Source: Tethya wilhelma (taxonomy: Eukaryota; Porifera; Demospongiae; Tethyida; Tethyidae). Taken from it: 64,000 bases of DNA. This document shows positions 10,785 to 22,110 of the stretch, piece by piece (position 1 is the first letter of the stretch; each line of letters starts with the position of its first letter). The translations under genes were made by a program, and so were the position numbers. The notes below the pieces were generated by a model, which was not told where the DNA came from, did no database searches, and saw nothing but the letters and a program-made list of their open reading frames with translations. Location of the stretch: positions 3,562,097-3,626,096 of the forward strand of contig CAXIPT010000005.1 of assembly GCA_964030475.1 (NCBI GenBank). The letters run 5' to 3'.

Positions 10785-13700
10785 ATTCCAGCTTCTTTAT
10801 GGAGTTTGCAAAAGTTCTGCTTACATAACCTTTAGTTAACATGTCGGCTATCAACTCTCCACTTGGACAATAAACAAGTTTGATATCTCCACTGTCAACA
10901 TGTTCCCAAACAAAGTGGTACTTTATGTCAATGTGCTTGGAGCGACCATTATATTGAGGATTTCGAGTCATGGCAATAGTTGACTGGTTGTTTTCTTAGA
11001 GGGTAATGTGTAACGTTGAGAATTCAGTCAGTTCAGAGACGAGTTGTTTTAGCCATATGGACTCCTGAGCAGCAGCAGACAGAGCTACGTACTCAGCTTC
11101 AGCTGTCGAAAGAGCCACACACATTTGTTTCTTGCTCTTCCAGGACACTGCACCACTACTAACTTAGACTTTCTGTCGTTGATATCTCCTCCCTCTGAGT
11201 AACCAACCAGCTCACTGTCACCATCCTTAGTGTAATGTATTCCAAGGTTTTCTGTTCCTCTCAAATACCTAAATATCCATTTGACAGCATTCCACGGACT
11301 CTTCGTTGGCTTTGACGAAAATCTTGCCAAGCTGCTCACTGCATAGCAGATATCTGGTCGTGTTCCAACAGGGATAGGTAGCGGATACTTCCGATAGCCA
11401 ATTGGTATAGTTGTTGGTTTGCGAGTTTATCAGATTCACTTGCAACTTCTAGTTTTGTACCAGAATCCACAAGAGTGCTCACTTGCTTGCAATTCTGCAT
11501 ACCGAATTTGGCGAGAAGATTGTTCGTTGACCAATCCATACAGACTTTGACTCAGCAATTTGCACTACAGACATTCTAAGAAAATATCACAATTTTCCCA
11601 AGTCTTTGATGTTCAAACTTCTTGGAGAGTACAAGTTTGACTTCTTTCATTTGCTTGTCAGTTTTACCAGCAAGACAATATCATCGACATATAGAACATA
11701 TCTTCATCAATTTCTTTAGAGTACAAACATGGATCACTTATCAACTGTTTGAAACTGATTTTCTTGAGATGAGTGTCCAGAGCCGTATTCCAGCATCTGT
11801 GCAATTGCTTCAGACCATATATGCTCTTCTTAAGCTTACGCACTAGATGCTCTTGATCATGAGATATAAATCTTTCTGGCTGAGACATGTACACCTCCTC
11901 AAGGTTGCCTTTCAAGAATAGCATTCGAAGAGATTCCTGCCGTACAACAGGACAAAAGGTCTCATCGTAGTCTGATCCATATTTTTGAGTAAATCCCTGT
12001 GCAACTAGTCAAGCTTTATATCTTTCTATTGAACCATCAGCACCAGTTTTACATTTATAAACCCATTTCTTTCCCACTGATTTTCGTCCAGGAGGTAGTT
12101 CCACCAGTTCCCAAACGTTAAGAGACTTCATCTCCCTATCCATGGTTTTCTTCCACTTTGAATGATCAGGGCTAGCTGTAGCTTCTTTAGATGTAGAGGG
12201 TTCCTTTTCTAGAGTGAGGTTGGCTTGTTCTCTACCATAGTAGTTTGGAGGTCGCCTGTCTCTGGTTGACCTTCTCACTTCATGCTCTTCTGTGTGTGTT
12301 CAAATTTGAATTTCTTCCGAAGCTTCTGTATGTTCAATGGCTAACTTGTCAGCATTATCATCACAGCGACTACCACCAGAATCTGAAACAACTCTAGGAT
12401 CAAATCTTTCAATTTCGTTGAACTTTACATCTCTGTCGTATATGACCTTTCCTTTCTTAGGGTCGTACAGCCTATATATAGCCTTTTGTTTTTCTCCATT
12501 CCCAAGCAGAATGCACTTTCTTGCTTTCAGATCGAGCTTGCTCCGCTCATCTTAAGGTATGTGTGCGTATGCCAAAAAATCTTAAGTGATTAACTTTTGG
12601 GTTCCAAACTTCAAAGGGTGTCTTGTCTTGCACTGCTTTAGTGGGACTTATTTTTTTTCAAGTATACTGCTGTAGAGATAGCTCAGCCCAAAACTTCTTG
12701 GGTAGTTTAGCATCGTGAAGCATTGATCGAGACTTTTCCACCAGAGTTCTGTTTAGTCTCTCTGCAACCCCATTTTGTTCCGGTACAGTTCATTCATGCC
12801 GTATCCCTTCAACCTCTTCAAATTGGTTGGAGGTAAACTCTCCACCATTGTCAGTCTTCAGGGTTTTTCCACTCGATTTTTCTACCATTACTTTCCACTG
12901 TAAGAATTGATCGAAAACTTGATCTTTTGTCTTTAATGGGTAGACCCATGTATATCGTGAGTGATCATCGAAAAACAAGAGAAAATAATCAGCTCCTCCT
13001 TGAGACTTTTCCCCACATATGTCAGAGTGTACAAGCTCCAACGGTTCAGTTGTGTGACTTGTTCTAGTCTCGAATGGTTTTTGATGATGTTTACCATTGA
13101 CACAAGCTTCACAGAAGCCAATCGTTTTCTTAGTGTTATAGTCCAATTGTTCTCTAGCTTTCCCTTTGCTAGTTTCTGCAGGTTTTGCTCACCAAGATGT
13201 CCATCCATAGTCACTCTTTGTTTTCTTCTTCTACTAGATTCAGCTGTGGACCCTTGTGGATGTACTCCAAGTTGTACAGGCTTCCCACTTTGGTTGCAAA
13301 TGCAATGACTCTGCTCTTGTTCAGAATATCACAACCTGCCTTTGCAAATTGGATGACATTTCCATTTTCTGATGCCTTTGAGACACTCACCAGGTTATAA
13401 CAGAGCTACAATACATCTCATAGCTTGCATCCATGCGTGTTTCCGTCAGGTAGTAGAGACTCAAGATTTATAGCTTCCACTGCTACACCTTCAGGAATGC
13501 GACCATTTCCCAGTGCAACTTCTTGTGATTCACTCAACTGTTTAAGTTCAATGAATTGTTTGTTCCTTGTCATTGCACACATGTCAGGAGGCTCCAGAGT
13601 CCACTATCCATTTGCCTCTAGAAACACTAGCGAGTGCATGAGTGGCCACCAGCATTGATTCATCATTGGACTTATTGTATTTTGCGTCAGCTGTACTTCC

Positions 13701-14476
13701 AGACTGTTTTGACTTCACTGGTCTACATGGATTGCCTTTCTTCTTTTGAGCTTGAGCCCACTTCCTGCAGTCCCGTTTATAGTGGCCTGCAATAGTGGCA
13801 TGTGAACGACGGCTTCTTTCTATCCGTTCGTCAATCTTGGGAAGTTGCAGTTAATTGTTTCTGCCTCAACTCTTTGCTTCTGATTTTCTCTTTCCCATCT
13901 GCCGCACTTCTGTGGTGCTGGCAGTCAGAGCGGTAACCATCGTTTGGAATGACTCGGGTAGAGAGGCAAGTAGAAACATTACTTGCTTGTTTTCATCAAC
14001 TGGATCTTCCATCACAGCCAAGGAGTCGAAAATTTCTTGCAATGATTTTAGGTGTTCATTCACCGATCCACCTTCATTCACTTCTTTCATTCGTGGAAAA
14101 TTGAAAAGTTGCTTCCACAACTCAAATTGATTCCCCCAGGTTTTCCTTTCGAAAGGCTGCTTGAGCAATTTCCAGACAGCTACTGGATCACTTGGCTCTC
14201 GCCCTACCAAGTAGTGTAGTTCCGGCCTTATGGATAACACGATCGTGGATAGAGCACCTTGAATTGAACTTCTTCCATTCTGCAGAATTTGCATCCCCCT
14301 TGGGTGCCTTTTCTGTTTAGTTTACAATCTCCCACATATCGTCTCATATCAGAGCCATTCAGAGTTGCAATTTCCATGAAGGGTAATTTTTGTGATTGAG
14401 CTTGATCAGCTTGCTTGTATTGCTGTAGCCAGTTGCCATCGTTACGAAAATCAAGATTCTTTGAACAGTTCACAAT
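10765..14476 (-). pseudogene. Ty1/copia gag-pol, degenerate
   Basis: Minus-strand order is gag, protease, integrase, reverse transcriptase, RNase H, which defines the copia type. The gag (UBN2-like) at 13,866-14,473 has FERKTWGNQFELWKQL and SLPESFQTMVTAL. A zinc knuckle with GHYKRDC lies near 13,780, and the protease active site DSGAS near 13,590. Integrase at 12,790-13,214 has FCEACVNGKHH and the acidic residues of HSDICG and KTDNGGEF. RT begins near 12,200 (MKSLNVWELVELPPGRKSVG); its YVDD box is at about 11,680-11,691 but out of frame with the block before it. The RNase H/C-terminal part at 10,765-11,539 has WIFRYLRGTENLGIHY and MLTKGYVSRTF. At least five stops or shifts break the frame, so it cannot encode a working polyprotein. 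Confidence 0.85.
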
Positions 14477-14600
14477 GTACTAAGAAACTTTAGAGACCTG
14501 GGCCCATAAGCTATTGGCAGAGTTATAGCAACAGAGTGCAGTAGCTATGGCGAGAGTCAGCACTATCAAAGAGTCAGCACTATAAATGACTAGAGCTTTA
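14477..14600 (-). mobile_element. copia element LTR (5' LTR), truncated
   Basis: It starts TGTACTAAGAAACTTTAGAG, the same terminus as the solo LTR at 574. It follows that LTR to TAGAGCTTTAA, then leaves it for unrelated sequence. About 120 of roughly 400 bases remain. Because this end holds the promoter of a minus-strand element, its loss would silence the element. Confidence 0.7.
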
Positions 14601-14689
14601 AGAATGATGTATGTGAACTAGAGACATATGGACGAAACGAGGTATGTCTTCTTCATACTTAGGTATCATATCCCATTATTTCAGCAAGC

Positions 14690-16045
14690 ATGACCATTGA
14701 AAGTATTGTGTCACTCTCGCAGTGCATACTCTATCACACCCTCACACTGAAGAAAACATTCGAAAACTTGTAGAGGAAGTTTTAAATGAGTGGAACATCC
14801 CCGCTTCAAAGTTGAACTTAATTATAACTGCATTTAAAGAGCAAGTTTACACAATCTCATCAGATCAAGACTCAGATGATGACGGGGAAAGTGAAACTGA
14901 TTTGGATTTAGAAGAAGAATCAAACATTCACGTGAAGTAAGATCCTAGTGTAAATTTTGATGCTCTGGAGATGGACTGCAAGCAGACATTTAGATCTTTG
15001 TGTAAAAGATTGAGTTGTTTTGCACACACTCTACAACTTGTTGTTCACAAGTTTCAGCAGCACAAAGGATTGAAACATCTTCTTGATAAAGTCCCTAAGC
15101 TTGTCAGCAGGGTTAATAAATCATCTATGGCAACAGAGGCTGTCAGAGCATCTTCTCATAGGTGCTGAAGGATGTGCCAACTCCTAGGATTTCAACCTTT
15201 ATACTTATTGACCTTTTTATTGAGGTTAAGGCTCCCTTAGGATCAGTACATGAGGCACATGGATGGGATAATCTTGCACATAGGGAGTGGAAGACAGTAT
15301 ACTCAATTCAAAACTCCTTCATCGTTTGCCCAATACAATTTATTAGTACAAGGAAAAGATTTTTCAACAATCTCCTGTGTCTCCAACACTAATCGAGCTG
15401 TGTTTCCGCTTAAATGAGATCAAAACAGACAATGCCAGTGAGAAGAATGTGGCGGAAGTTGCATCAGTACTCCTATCAGAACTAAATCACAGATTCTAAT
15501 CCATCTGACCCAGGATTTGCCCCTACAAGGATCATTGCAACTTTTCTGGACTCTAGATATAAAGAAATATTAAGTGCACTACAGACTGAGACTGCAAAGA
15601 GTAGTCTCCTAGAGTTGCTTTCAGATGGTAGTCAAACAAGCAGTAGCCATGCAAGCTCTGTGGACTCATCACAAGAGGAAGTAACATCAGAGCCAGAAAT
15701 TGAGCCTCCAAGAAAGCGAGCTCACTTTAGCTATCTACAAAAGTTTGCTAAAGAGAGGGGAAAGAAGGAGGGACAAAACACCACCCTGGAGAGCTCGAAC
15801 TGTTGTAATACACCGAGCAGGTTTTAAACCTGGATGATAATCACGATCCTTTGTTTTATTAGGTAGAGAATGAGTTGTTGTATCCAAGATTGTCACATAT
15901 TGCTTTCAATATTTTATCAACACCTGCATTATCAGTGGCAGTTGAACGAATTTTTTCCACAGCAGGCGACACATCACAAGGCAAAAGGAATAGACTCATA
16001 ACTTAGAAAGAGAATTACTAATTTGTAAAAATAAGGACTATTTGT
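14690..16045 (+). pseudogene. ZBED-type hAT transposase relic
   Basis: Blocks in order: HTLSHPHTEENIRKLVEEVL (14,722), LSCFAHTLQLVVHKF (15,010), HLLDKVPKLVSRVNKS (15,080), then AHGWDNLAHREWKTVYSIQ (15,255), IATFLDSRYKEIL (15,535), a Ser-rich linker with PPRKRAHFSYLQKF (15,705), and the hAT dimerisation block PALSVAVERIFSTAG (about 15,923-15,967) with GKRNRL after it. This is the layout of BED-finger hAT proteins such as ZBED1; the BED finger itself is not seen. Stops and shifts occur near 14,940, 15,165, 15,390 and 15,500, and the segment after IIT seems to lack the usual Asp-Asn of the catalytic block. It ends 30 bases before the TIR element at 16,074. Confidence 0.75.
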
Positions 16046-16329
16046 ATACTTAAGTTGTTGCTTTTTAAATATACTGTATAGCAGGAAATTTTCGGGGGTG
16101 TAAATATTCGTGAAATGTCTAGTTGGGACGTCAGCATAAAATTTTCGTGGTTCAAATTTTCGTGACAAGACGACTGCTAGCGCGCATCGATTGAATGAAT
16201 GTGCGTGCGCGTAAATTATTAACATGACGTAATGTATCACGTGCTTATCATTTGTTTGTCATTATTATGTAGGATATTGATTGTCTAGCAGCTGCACAAA
16301 GCTTATTATACTCTGAGTCTGACAGGGAA

Positions 16330-16719
16330 ATGGAGCGTTATACTGTAAACAGTTGTGTGAGAGGATACCATGTCTACAAGGACATATGGGAGGCAAGCAT
16401 TGGTGAAGAATTGAGTTGTATAAGAGAAACTAACAACGTTAAGGATCCTTTCGCTGTAGCAGTTGTAAAGAACGAGGCAACTATCGGGCATATCCCTAGG
16501 AAAATATCTTCCTTGTGTGCACTGTTCTTGAGACAAAATGGAGTGCTAAAGGTTCGCACAACTGGAGGAAGGCAATATTCAAAAGACCTTCCACAAGGAG
16601 GTGTTGAAATTCCTTGTGTCCTCATATTTGAAGGTGACAGTAAAGATGTATCAAAAGTTGAGAAGCTCGTCTCACCTATTTTAACACCACGGTCTCTAAA
16701 TCAAAATCCAGAAACATGA
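16330..16719 (+). pseudogene. HIRAN-domain protein, N-terminal part of transposon ORF
   Basis: The ATG at 16,330 opens a 129-residue frame. Residues 5-100 fit a HIRAN domain: RGYHVYKDIWEASIGEELSC, then DPFAVAVVKNEATIGHIPR and DLPQGGVEIPC. HIRAN domains bind DNA 3' ends or damaged and stalled DNA in proteins such as HLTF; here the role is unknown. The frame can extend upstream of the ATG without a stop to near 16,270, just after a possible splice acceptor (TTATGTAG). A +1 shift separates it from the Lys-rich linker and protease region that follows, so the two were probably one protein. The domain lies inside inverted repeats, so it travels with the transposon. Confidence 0.75.
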
Positions 16720-16738
16720 TCGTCACGGTAATCCAGAC

Positions 16739-17405
16739 TTGCCACCAGAGATTAAGAAGGAGAAACTTGATTGTAATCCAGACTTATCCCCAGAGAACAA
16801 GAAGAAGAAACTTGATTTAGCAACTGAATATGAAAAGGAAAACTGTAGTGATCATGTAGCAGCTGACGATAAAGAATGGGTACGTTGTGGATCCATCATT
16901 TTAAGCAAGTACGACAAGGAAATAATATCCAGTGGACAAAGGCTAACCGACAAGCATATTAACTTTGCTCATTCCCTTATGAAATGACAATTTCCTTCTC
17001 TAAATGGTCTGCAGTCAACCCAGTATCAGAACCGTGTACGTGCTTGCAAATTCACTACAAGTCAAAGTGCTCTACAAATGATCCATTCTCGTGGGAACCA
17101 CTGGATTGTTGTAACTAATTTGCACTGTAACCCTGGAGAGTTTCATGTCTTTGATTCCATCTATGATTCCCTGGATGTAGAAATACTTCAAGTCACTCGC
17201 GGACTATTCGGAAATCATGCCGAAGTGAAAGTGGTTCGTGGTGGACCAAAGCAACAGGGAGGCAATGATTGTGGAGTGTTTGCTATAGCCCCTTCTGTAT
17301 GCCATGCATTTTGGTAGGGACCCAACCAAAATGTCTATTTGTCAATCCTCTCTGAGTAAGGCATTAAACGATAGTTTTCAGTTCAAAGATCTAAGTATGT
17401 TTTAA
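16739..17405 (+). pseudogene. Ulp1/C48-like cysteine protease, C-terminal part of transposon ORF
   Basis: A Lys/Glu-rich linker (16,739-16,860) is followed by the block LTDKHINFAHSLMK (near 16,940) and, after one in-frame TGA at 16,985, QFPSLNGLQSTQYQ. The protease core then shows His in GNHWIVV (17,099), Asp in VFDSIYDS (about 17,153), and Gln and Cys in QQGGNDCGVFAIA (Cys at 17,270-17,272). That is the His-Asp-Gln-Cys set of Ulp1/SENP deSUMOylases and related viral and transposon proteases. A shift near 17,310 leads into a matching tail that ends at a stop about 17,405. The catalytic residues are all present, but the TGA and two shifts disable this copy. Substrate is unknown: SUMO, ubiquitin-like proteins or a self-polyprotein are all possible. 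Confidence 0.7.
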
Positions 17406-17409
17406 AATT

Positions 17410-17600
17410 TTATTATTATTATTAATTATATTGCATATTTTACAAGAATGAATGGACATGAGTGATGTAAAGTATGAAATAATGTTATATAATAATTTTA
17501 TTGTACACTTTATCATGATAAAAGAATGAATGGACACGAGGGATGATTAATGGACATGGGTGATGTGTAATGCAGGGATATTTACACTGTCGGCATGAAA
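17410..17600. repeat. spacer between convergent genes with repeated 20-mer
   Basis: An AT-rich spacer holds three copies of ATGAATGGACAYGRGKGATG-like sequence (near 17,449, 17,527 and 17,549; the last starts within TTAATGGACATGGGTGATG). They lie between the 3' ends of the protease and transposase genes and may serve as 3'-end or spacer sequence of the transposon. Confidence 0.45.
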
Positions 17601-19019
17601 CTATTGGATGCTTTTTAAAATACTAGAGCCTCTACATCCATTTACTATGAAACTGGGATTAGAACACATATGCTCATAGAGCTCTACCGACCATCCAGCT
17701 CCAAGTGGTTTCATGATGCTCAATCTTGTCATTAGACTCAAGTTTACGAGCAATCTGGTCAGCAAACCATCCTTGGAATTTGTTTTGGAGAAATTCTTTG
17801 GCAGGTTTGTGAGCACTAACATCGAGTGGTTGAAGACGATCTGTACAGTTTGCAGGGACGATAACATATTCAATGTTGTTGTTCACAAGAAGCTTGAGTA
17901 CATCATCAGTACATCAACCTTTGAATACGTCAAACAGTACCAGTGCTGAGTGGTCATCGGATAATTTCAGCTCTTCTCTCTTGTTCTTCACATATGGCAC
18001 AATGATCTTCACAATGTATTCCTTCATAGTTTCTTCATTAGACCATCTGTTCTCAGTAAATGTGATACTTAAATCTTTTGGAAAAGGAAACTTGGGAAGA
18101 CACTTTGGTGGTGTTTTTCCTGCATAGATGAGTTGCATTGGCAGGAATTCTCCAGTAGCTGTAGCAGCAAAAACAGCAGTAATCTGCCGCTTATCATCAA
18201 TTCCAGCAACTTTGACTCTCTTGGCACCTTTCTGTTCCATTGTCCACGACGAAATGGGAATAATTTTGATGCCTCCTTGGTCCCAGTTTATGATTAGGTC
18301 TCAGGGGATCTCCTGCATTTTGACAGTGGCATTAATGTCAAAGAGGAATTGTGTTCTCAGTTCATCAAAATGATCAACCATAACTTTGGCTTTGGTGTTG
18401 CCCCTCCGCTTGACAAACCCCATTCTATATAGTAGTGACTTCGCCCAGTTCTTGCCAGAGTCTATCAGGCCACCATTCTCAGACAACAGAGATCTGTCAC
18501 GTTTACGAAGAACTCCTTTAGTTATGCCGGTAACGATTGCTGTATTAATAACAGCTCCACTATGCCCTTCACGATGGTCTGGATTTCAGCATCAACTTTA
18601 TCTCCAACACGCAAAGGTCTGCCACGTTTTCTCTCAGTTAAGGCAGTAACAACAGCAGCCAGTTCCAAATCATTCCCTGTTCCCGCAGCCACCATCAGCT
18701 TTCGTTTCTTGTGCAGTTCTGTCTTGTATACCTTGACCCAATCTCTCACAGTATTTTCTTTCAACTCCTTGCCTTTTTTCTGATTGTAGTGTCTAAGAGC
18801 GGCATGAACTCCATGGCTACTCGCGTACTCTGCCACTTTCACTTTTTCTTCAGGTGTAAACGACTGGTAAGGACCTCGTTTCTTCTTCTCAGTTGTTGAG
18901 GACTTCAATTCTTTGTCGACTTCGCTGAGTACACTAGAAGGAACAACTGCTGAAAGTGGCCCATGTGGATCTACAATTCTATGACTTGGTTCAGGACGAA
19001 GGTACTTCAGGAGAGCCAT
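17601..19019 (-). pseudogene. pogo/Tigger-like DDE_1 transposase
   Basis: It starts at ATG 19,019. Residues 1-140 are basic with a helix-turn-helix-like part (FTPEEKVKVAEYASSHG, ENTVRDWVKVYK). A second DNA-binding block has NWAKSLLYRMGFVKRRG (about 18,400-18,450). The DDE core follows: first Asp in NWDQGGIKIIP (about 18,275), second Asp in VLFDVFKG (about 17,930), third Asp in NCTDRLQPLD (about 17,840). All three acidic residues of the DDD triad are present. The tail ISIMKPLG/ELYEHMCSNPSFIVNG runs to about 17,601. Lesions are a shift near 18,560, a stop after MQEIP (18,301) and a stop after FDVFKG (17,914). Family DDE_1 also includes CENP-B and Tigger. It runs tail to tail with the HIRAN/Ulp1 gene. 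Confidence 0.8.
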
Positions 19020-19419
19020 TTTAACGCTTCAGAGCTTCTGCGATCTGTCAGCAATGCTCAACTGCACATGTGCACGTTTAAATAGATCTATAATAAATTT
19101 TCGTGGGTGGAAAATTTCGTGACCAGGAGATTAGTCACGAAAATAACAAAAATTAGGAAACCCCCCTGGAAATTTCCCACTATACGGTAAATTGTCCAAC
19201 TTATATACACGTAATGAAAAGTACATTGAATTGAAATGAACTTAATTTCTCCAAAATGGAAAGGGTGTACAGAAGGTAAAGTCAACCTATGCTAATCGAG
19301 TTCCAGAGCCAGGCGATACAATTGAAATAAAACTGATGAGTTGTTGATAATCTGGATTACTTGTGGAGAAGTTTGAGTAATGTTGAAGATCTCTTGTTTC
19401 TTTCGGCATATGTAATGAT

Positions 19420-20451
19420 ACAAGTAAAAAAAAACATTGGAAATGTATTAAGACATAGGAATGGCAAATCGTAAAAAGAATGCAAACAAGATGGAATGGC
19501 TGAGTGTGTGCAGAATTCTTCCTGTGTGGGCTGCATGTAGTACTCTCTTTCCATGTTTGAGTCCCTCATGTTGCCCATAGGAATAATTCTTTACACACTC
19601 AGCCATTCCATCTTGTTTGCGTTCTTTTTACGATTTGCCATTCCTATGTCTTAATACATTTCCAATGGTTTTTTTTACTTGTTTTATTCTCATTTTTTCA
19701 TTATTCTATGAATCACATTTGAGTTTATGTGGATATGTTAGTTACATGTACACTATTAGCATGGATATTCAGTGAAGCATCTCAGGAGTCTGGAGCTGTA
19801 TCTAACAAAATTTACTTGTTTTGCTCATCTTCTTATAATGACAACTACATAAACCTGAAAGTAGTCTATTCATCTCCTAAATACTGAAGACTGAAAGGTT
19901 ACAGAGACTTCAGTACAACCAGAAATCTTCAGGTAAAACAGGCAGGCAACGCTCGGATTCTAAATAATGCACACTTGTCTATCTGGAAAAGGGTCGTCAA
20001 CTTCATTTCCCAAGTAGCTGATGAATTATTAATGAGTATAGAAATGAATGGCTGCCATACGGAGAAGACGCTTTTCGTCTTGTATCTAGCGACTCAGCTA
20101 GAGAGACAAATAACCGATGCAAAAAGCACGTGAAGACAAAGAAACCAAGTAAATTCGTTCAAGAATCAGCTTCTGAAAGTGAGCAGTCTTTGAGAAAAAT
20201 CTTGCGAACATAGAAGAATAATAAGAAGAAGATGGAGAAAATTGGAGGTTTGGCATATTTTAGTTAAATACTTTAGCGATGGTTTTAGGCCATGTTTTTA
20301 GGCTCATTAGAATGAGAATGAGCTAAAAAGTAGCTTTAGAAGCCTTATAGTGCCAAGCGCTCATTTTTTGCAGAGTTATTAGTGTGAATATTTGTATTGC
20401 GCTGATGGGCCATCTGTGCCATTCCTATGTACCCAGTACTACCGTACTGGG
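19420..20451 (-). repeat. family R repeat, full-length, with terminal hairpin
   Basis: 19,420-19,682 is a long hairpin: ACATTGGAAATGTATTAAGA and GGCAAATCGTAAAAAGAATG recur inverted as CATTCTTTTTACG-like and TCTTAATACATTTCCAATG on the right arm. The body then follows the family to the short palindrome CCCAGTACTACCGTACTGGG at 20,432-20,451. It is inverted relative to the copies at 6.3, 30.3 and 40.5 kb. No coding capacity. Confidence 0.8.
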
Positions 20452-20935
20452 AATGTCAGGTGTACATTTGACAAGGAACATAATAAGCTTGAGCCAGTAC
20501 ATTAGAGGCAGGATGTTAAGGCTCACAAGGCATTGCTTATAGCTATTGCTAGAGGGGTAGCCTAGAATATAATGTGGCCTTGTGTTGAATGCACTCAAGT
20601 TCAGAGATAAGATAAGGGCAGCAAAGTTGAGAACAAAAGGAGAGATATGCAAGGTATTCTTGGTAAGTTATTGTGCGCCTAATAAGGTTAAAAGAACGAA
20701 GAGCTTAGGAGCACTGTTGATTTAGTATTACAATTTTTTTCTGTTTTAGTTTTCGGTTTTATGGCTTAAAATAAACTCTGTTGTATTTTTAGTTTTAGTT
20801 TTAGCTAATTTGAAATCAAAGCAACTGTTTATAGTTATAGTTATAGTGATTTATGCATGCTTAAAATAGTTCTAGTAATTTTAAACTCAAAGTCAAAATA
20901 GTTTTGCTTAATCTGTCTCAGTAATTATCATATAC
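20452..20935. other. non-coding stretch
   Basis: No ORF or motif I can support. It contains an AGTTTTAGTTTTAG-rich simple region near 20,745-20,860 and otherwise looks like plain intergenic sequence. Confidence 0.35.
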
Positions 20936-20938
20936 TAA

Positions 20939-21404
20939 GGCCCAGATGCGTTTTTGTTTGAAAACGCATACTTTTACATGCGTTTCCGGCTTGCGTTTAC
21001 ACAAAAACGCCCAAAACGCAACCGGAAACGCAACGTTTTGAAAACGCAATTCAAAGCGGAGCGTTTTGAAAACGATACGTTTTGCTCAATCGTGTAAACG
21101 GCAAAAACGCAACTGGAAACAAAAACACTTGGCCTTTAAAGCTAGCTAGTACCTCCGTTTGAGCTTCGTTTGGTCTAAATAGTATAGTTTCATCGTCTTG
21201 TTCAGTTTTTCTTGTTCAAAAGCGAGTCTTTTCTTGTCTCTGTGAAATTTTTGCTGATTCAAAAGTTATCACGTGCGCACTCTACGTGACGCTGTATGAC
21301 GTATTTCACTGGAAAACGTACTTGTGTAAACGCGAATCAAAACGTAGTCGTTTTTCGAGAGAAAACAAAAACGCATTCGAAAACGCTACTGTGTAAACGA
21401 GGCC
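20939..21404. mobile_element. PIF/Harbinger-type MITE
   Basis: The element begins GGCCCAGATGCGTTTTTG and ends in CACGAGGCC-type sequence (GTGTAAACGAGGCC), flanked by TAA on both sides (20,936-38 and 21,405-07), the usual 3-base target of Harbinger elements. The interior is filled with AAAACGC/GCGTTTT motifs in both orientations. No ORF. Superfamily assignment rests on TSD and terminal GGCC. Confidence 0.6.
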
Positions 21405-21407
21405 TAA

Positions 21408-22108
21408 GTCTCTTTTTCATAGAGTAACTGTTCTTTGCTGTGCTTTTCTGTAAAGTTTCAGTAATCATGATTTTCATATTTTTAGGCAAGGTCTTAGAGC
21501 TTGCCAAATCGACTCAAAATTGAAGTAGATAGATTATGGACTGTATGTATATGAATGTTGTTTGTAGCTCAGTTGGGATTCATTTAGAAAGAAGCAAAAG
21601 CAAAATTAAGGCGAGTTTCACTCTACCTGGTTTCTACAGTCCTCAAAGTTCTGCTCCTTTGTCCACAAAAAGTGCTCGAATTACATGAACAATTTCAACA
21701 TATCCAGAAACTAAACTAAATGCTACTTATTTTAGAATAACAGTGGCTCGGTTTTTAGTAGCCTATGCTAAGTCTAAAAAATCGACAGAAAGTACTAAAC
21801 TCTCTTACAGAAGTGCTAAAACTTGGCGTAGCTTCAACCTTTTCCCATCAGTCTTCCTGCGTGTTTAATGGTTCAAGGTTCAATTTAATTGTGTTTCTAA
21901 ACCCAACCCACTCATTACCATAACTGAGCAGTAATTTCTTTACTGTATGCATAGCATTGCTGCGTTACATTGTAGCTTGTATAATTTTTCTTTCTCTTGG
22001 AAACAACATTCAAATTAATAGCCAGTTATCTTAGAAACAATGTGCAAATTAGATAGAAACAATATGCAAATTAGTTCCCCTGCATTCTTATTGGTCATTG
22101 TACTACAA
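21408..22108. other. non-coding stretch
   Basis: No gene recognised. 22,017-22,070 has two close copies of AACAATRTGCAAATTAG. The rest is unremarkable AT-rich sequence. Confidence 0.35.
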
Positions 22109-22110
22109 CA

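Larger units (their letters stand above)
16074..19187. mobile_element. composite pogo-like DNA transposon with HIRAN and Ulp1-like genes
   Basis: The ends are inverted. The left end is CTGTATAGCAGGAAATTTTC; the right end read inward is CCGTATAGTGGGAAATTTCC. Each is flanked by TA (16,072-73 and 19,188-89), the target duplication of the Tc1/mariner/pogo group. Both ends continue with ATTTTCGTG-type subterminal repeats. Inside are two convergent genes: HIRAN plus Ulp1-like protease on plus (16,330-17,405) and a DDE_1 (pogo/Tigger-like) transposase on minus (17,601-19,019), with a 190-base spacer. Three short elements with the same kind of ends lie at 32,327, 50,017 and 58,814. This copy has several stops and shifts, so it is probably dead, but it shows the full layout. 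Confidence 0.8.

Noticed and set aside
13855..14130. Plus-strand frames across 12.3-14.1 kb
   Set aside because: They are antisense shadows of copia gag and integrase, which carry clear motifs on the minus strand.
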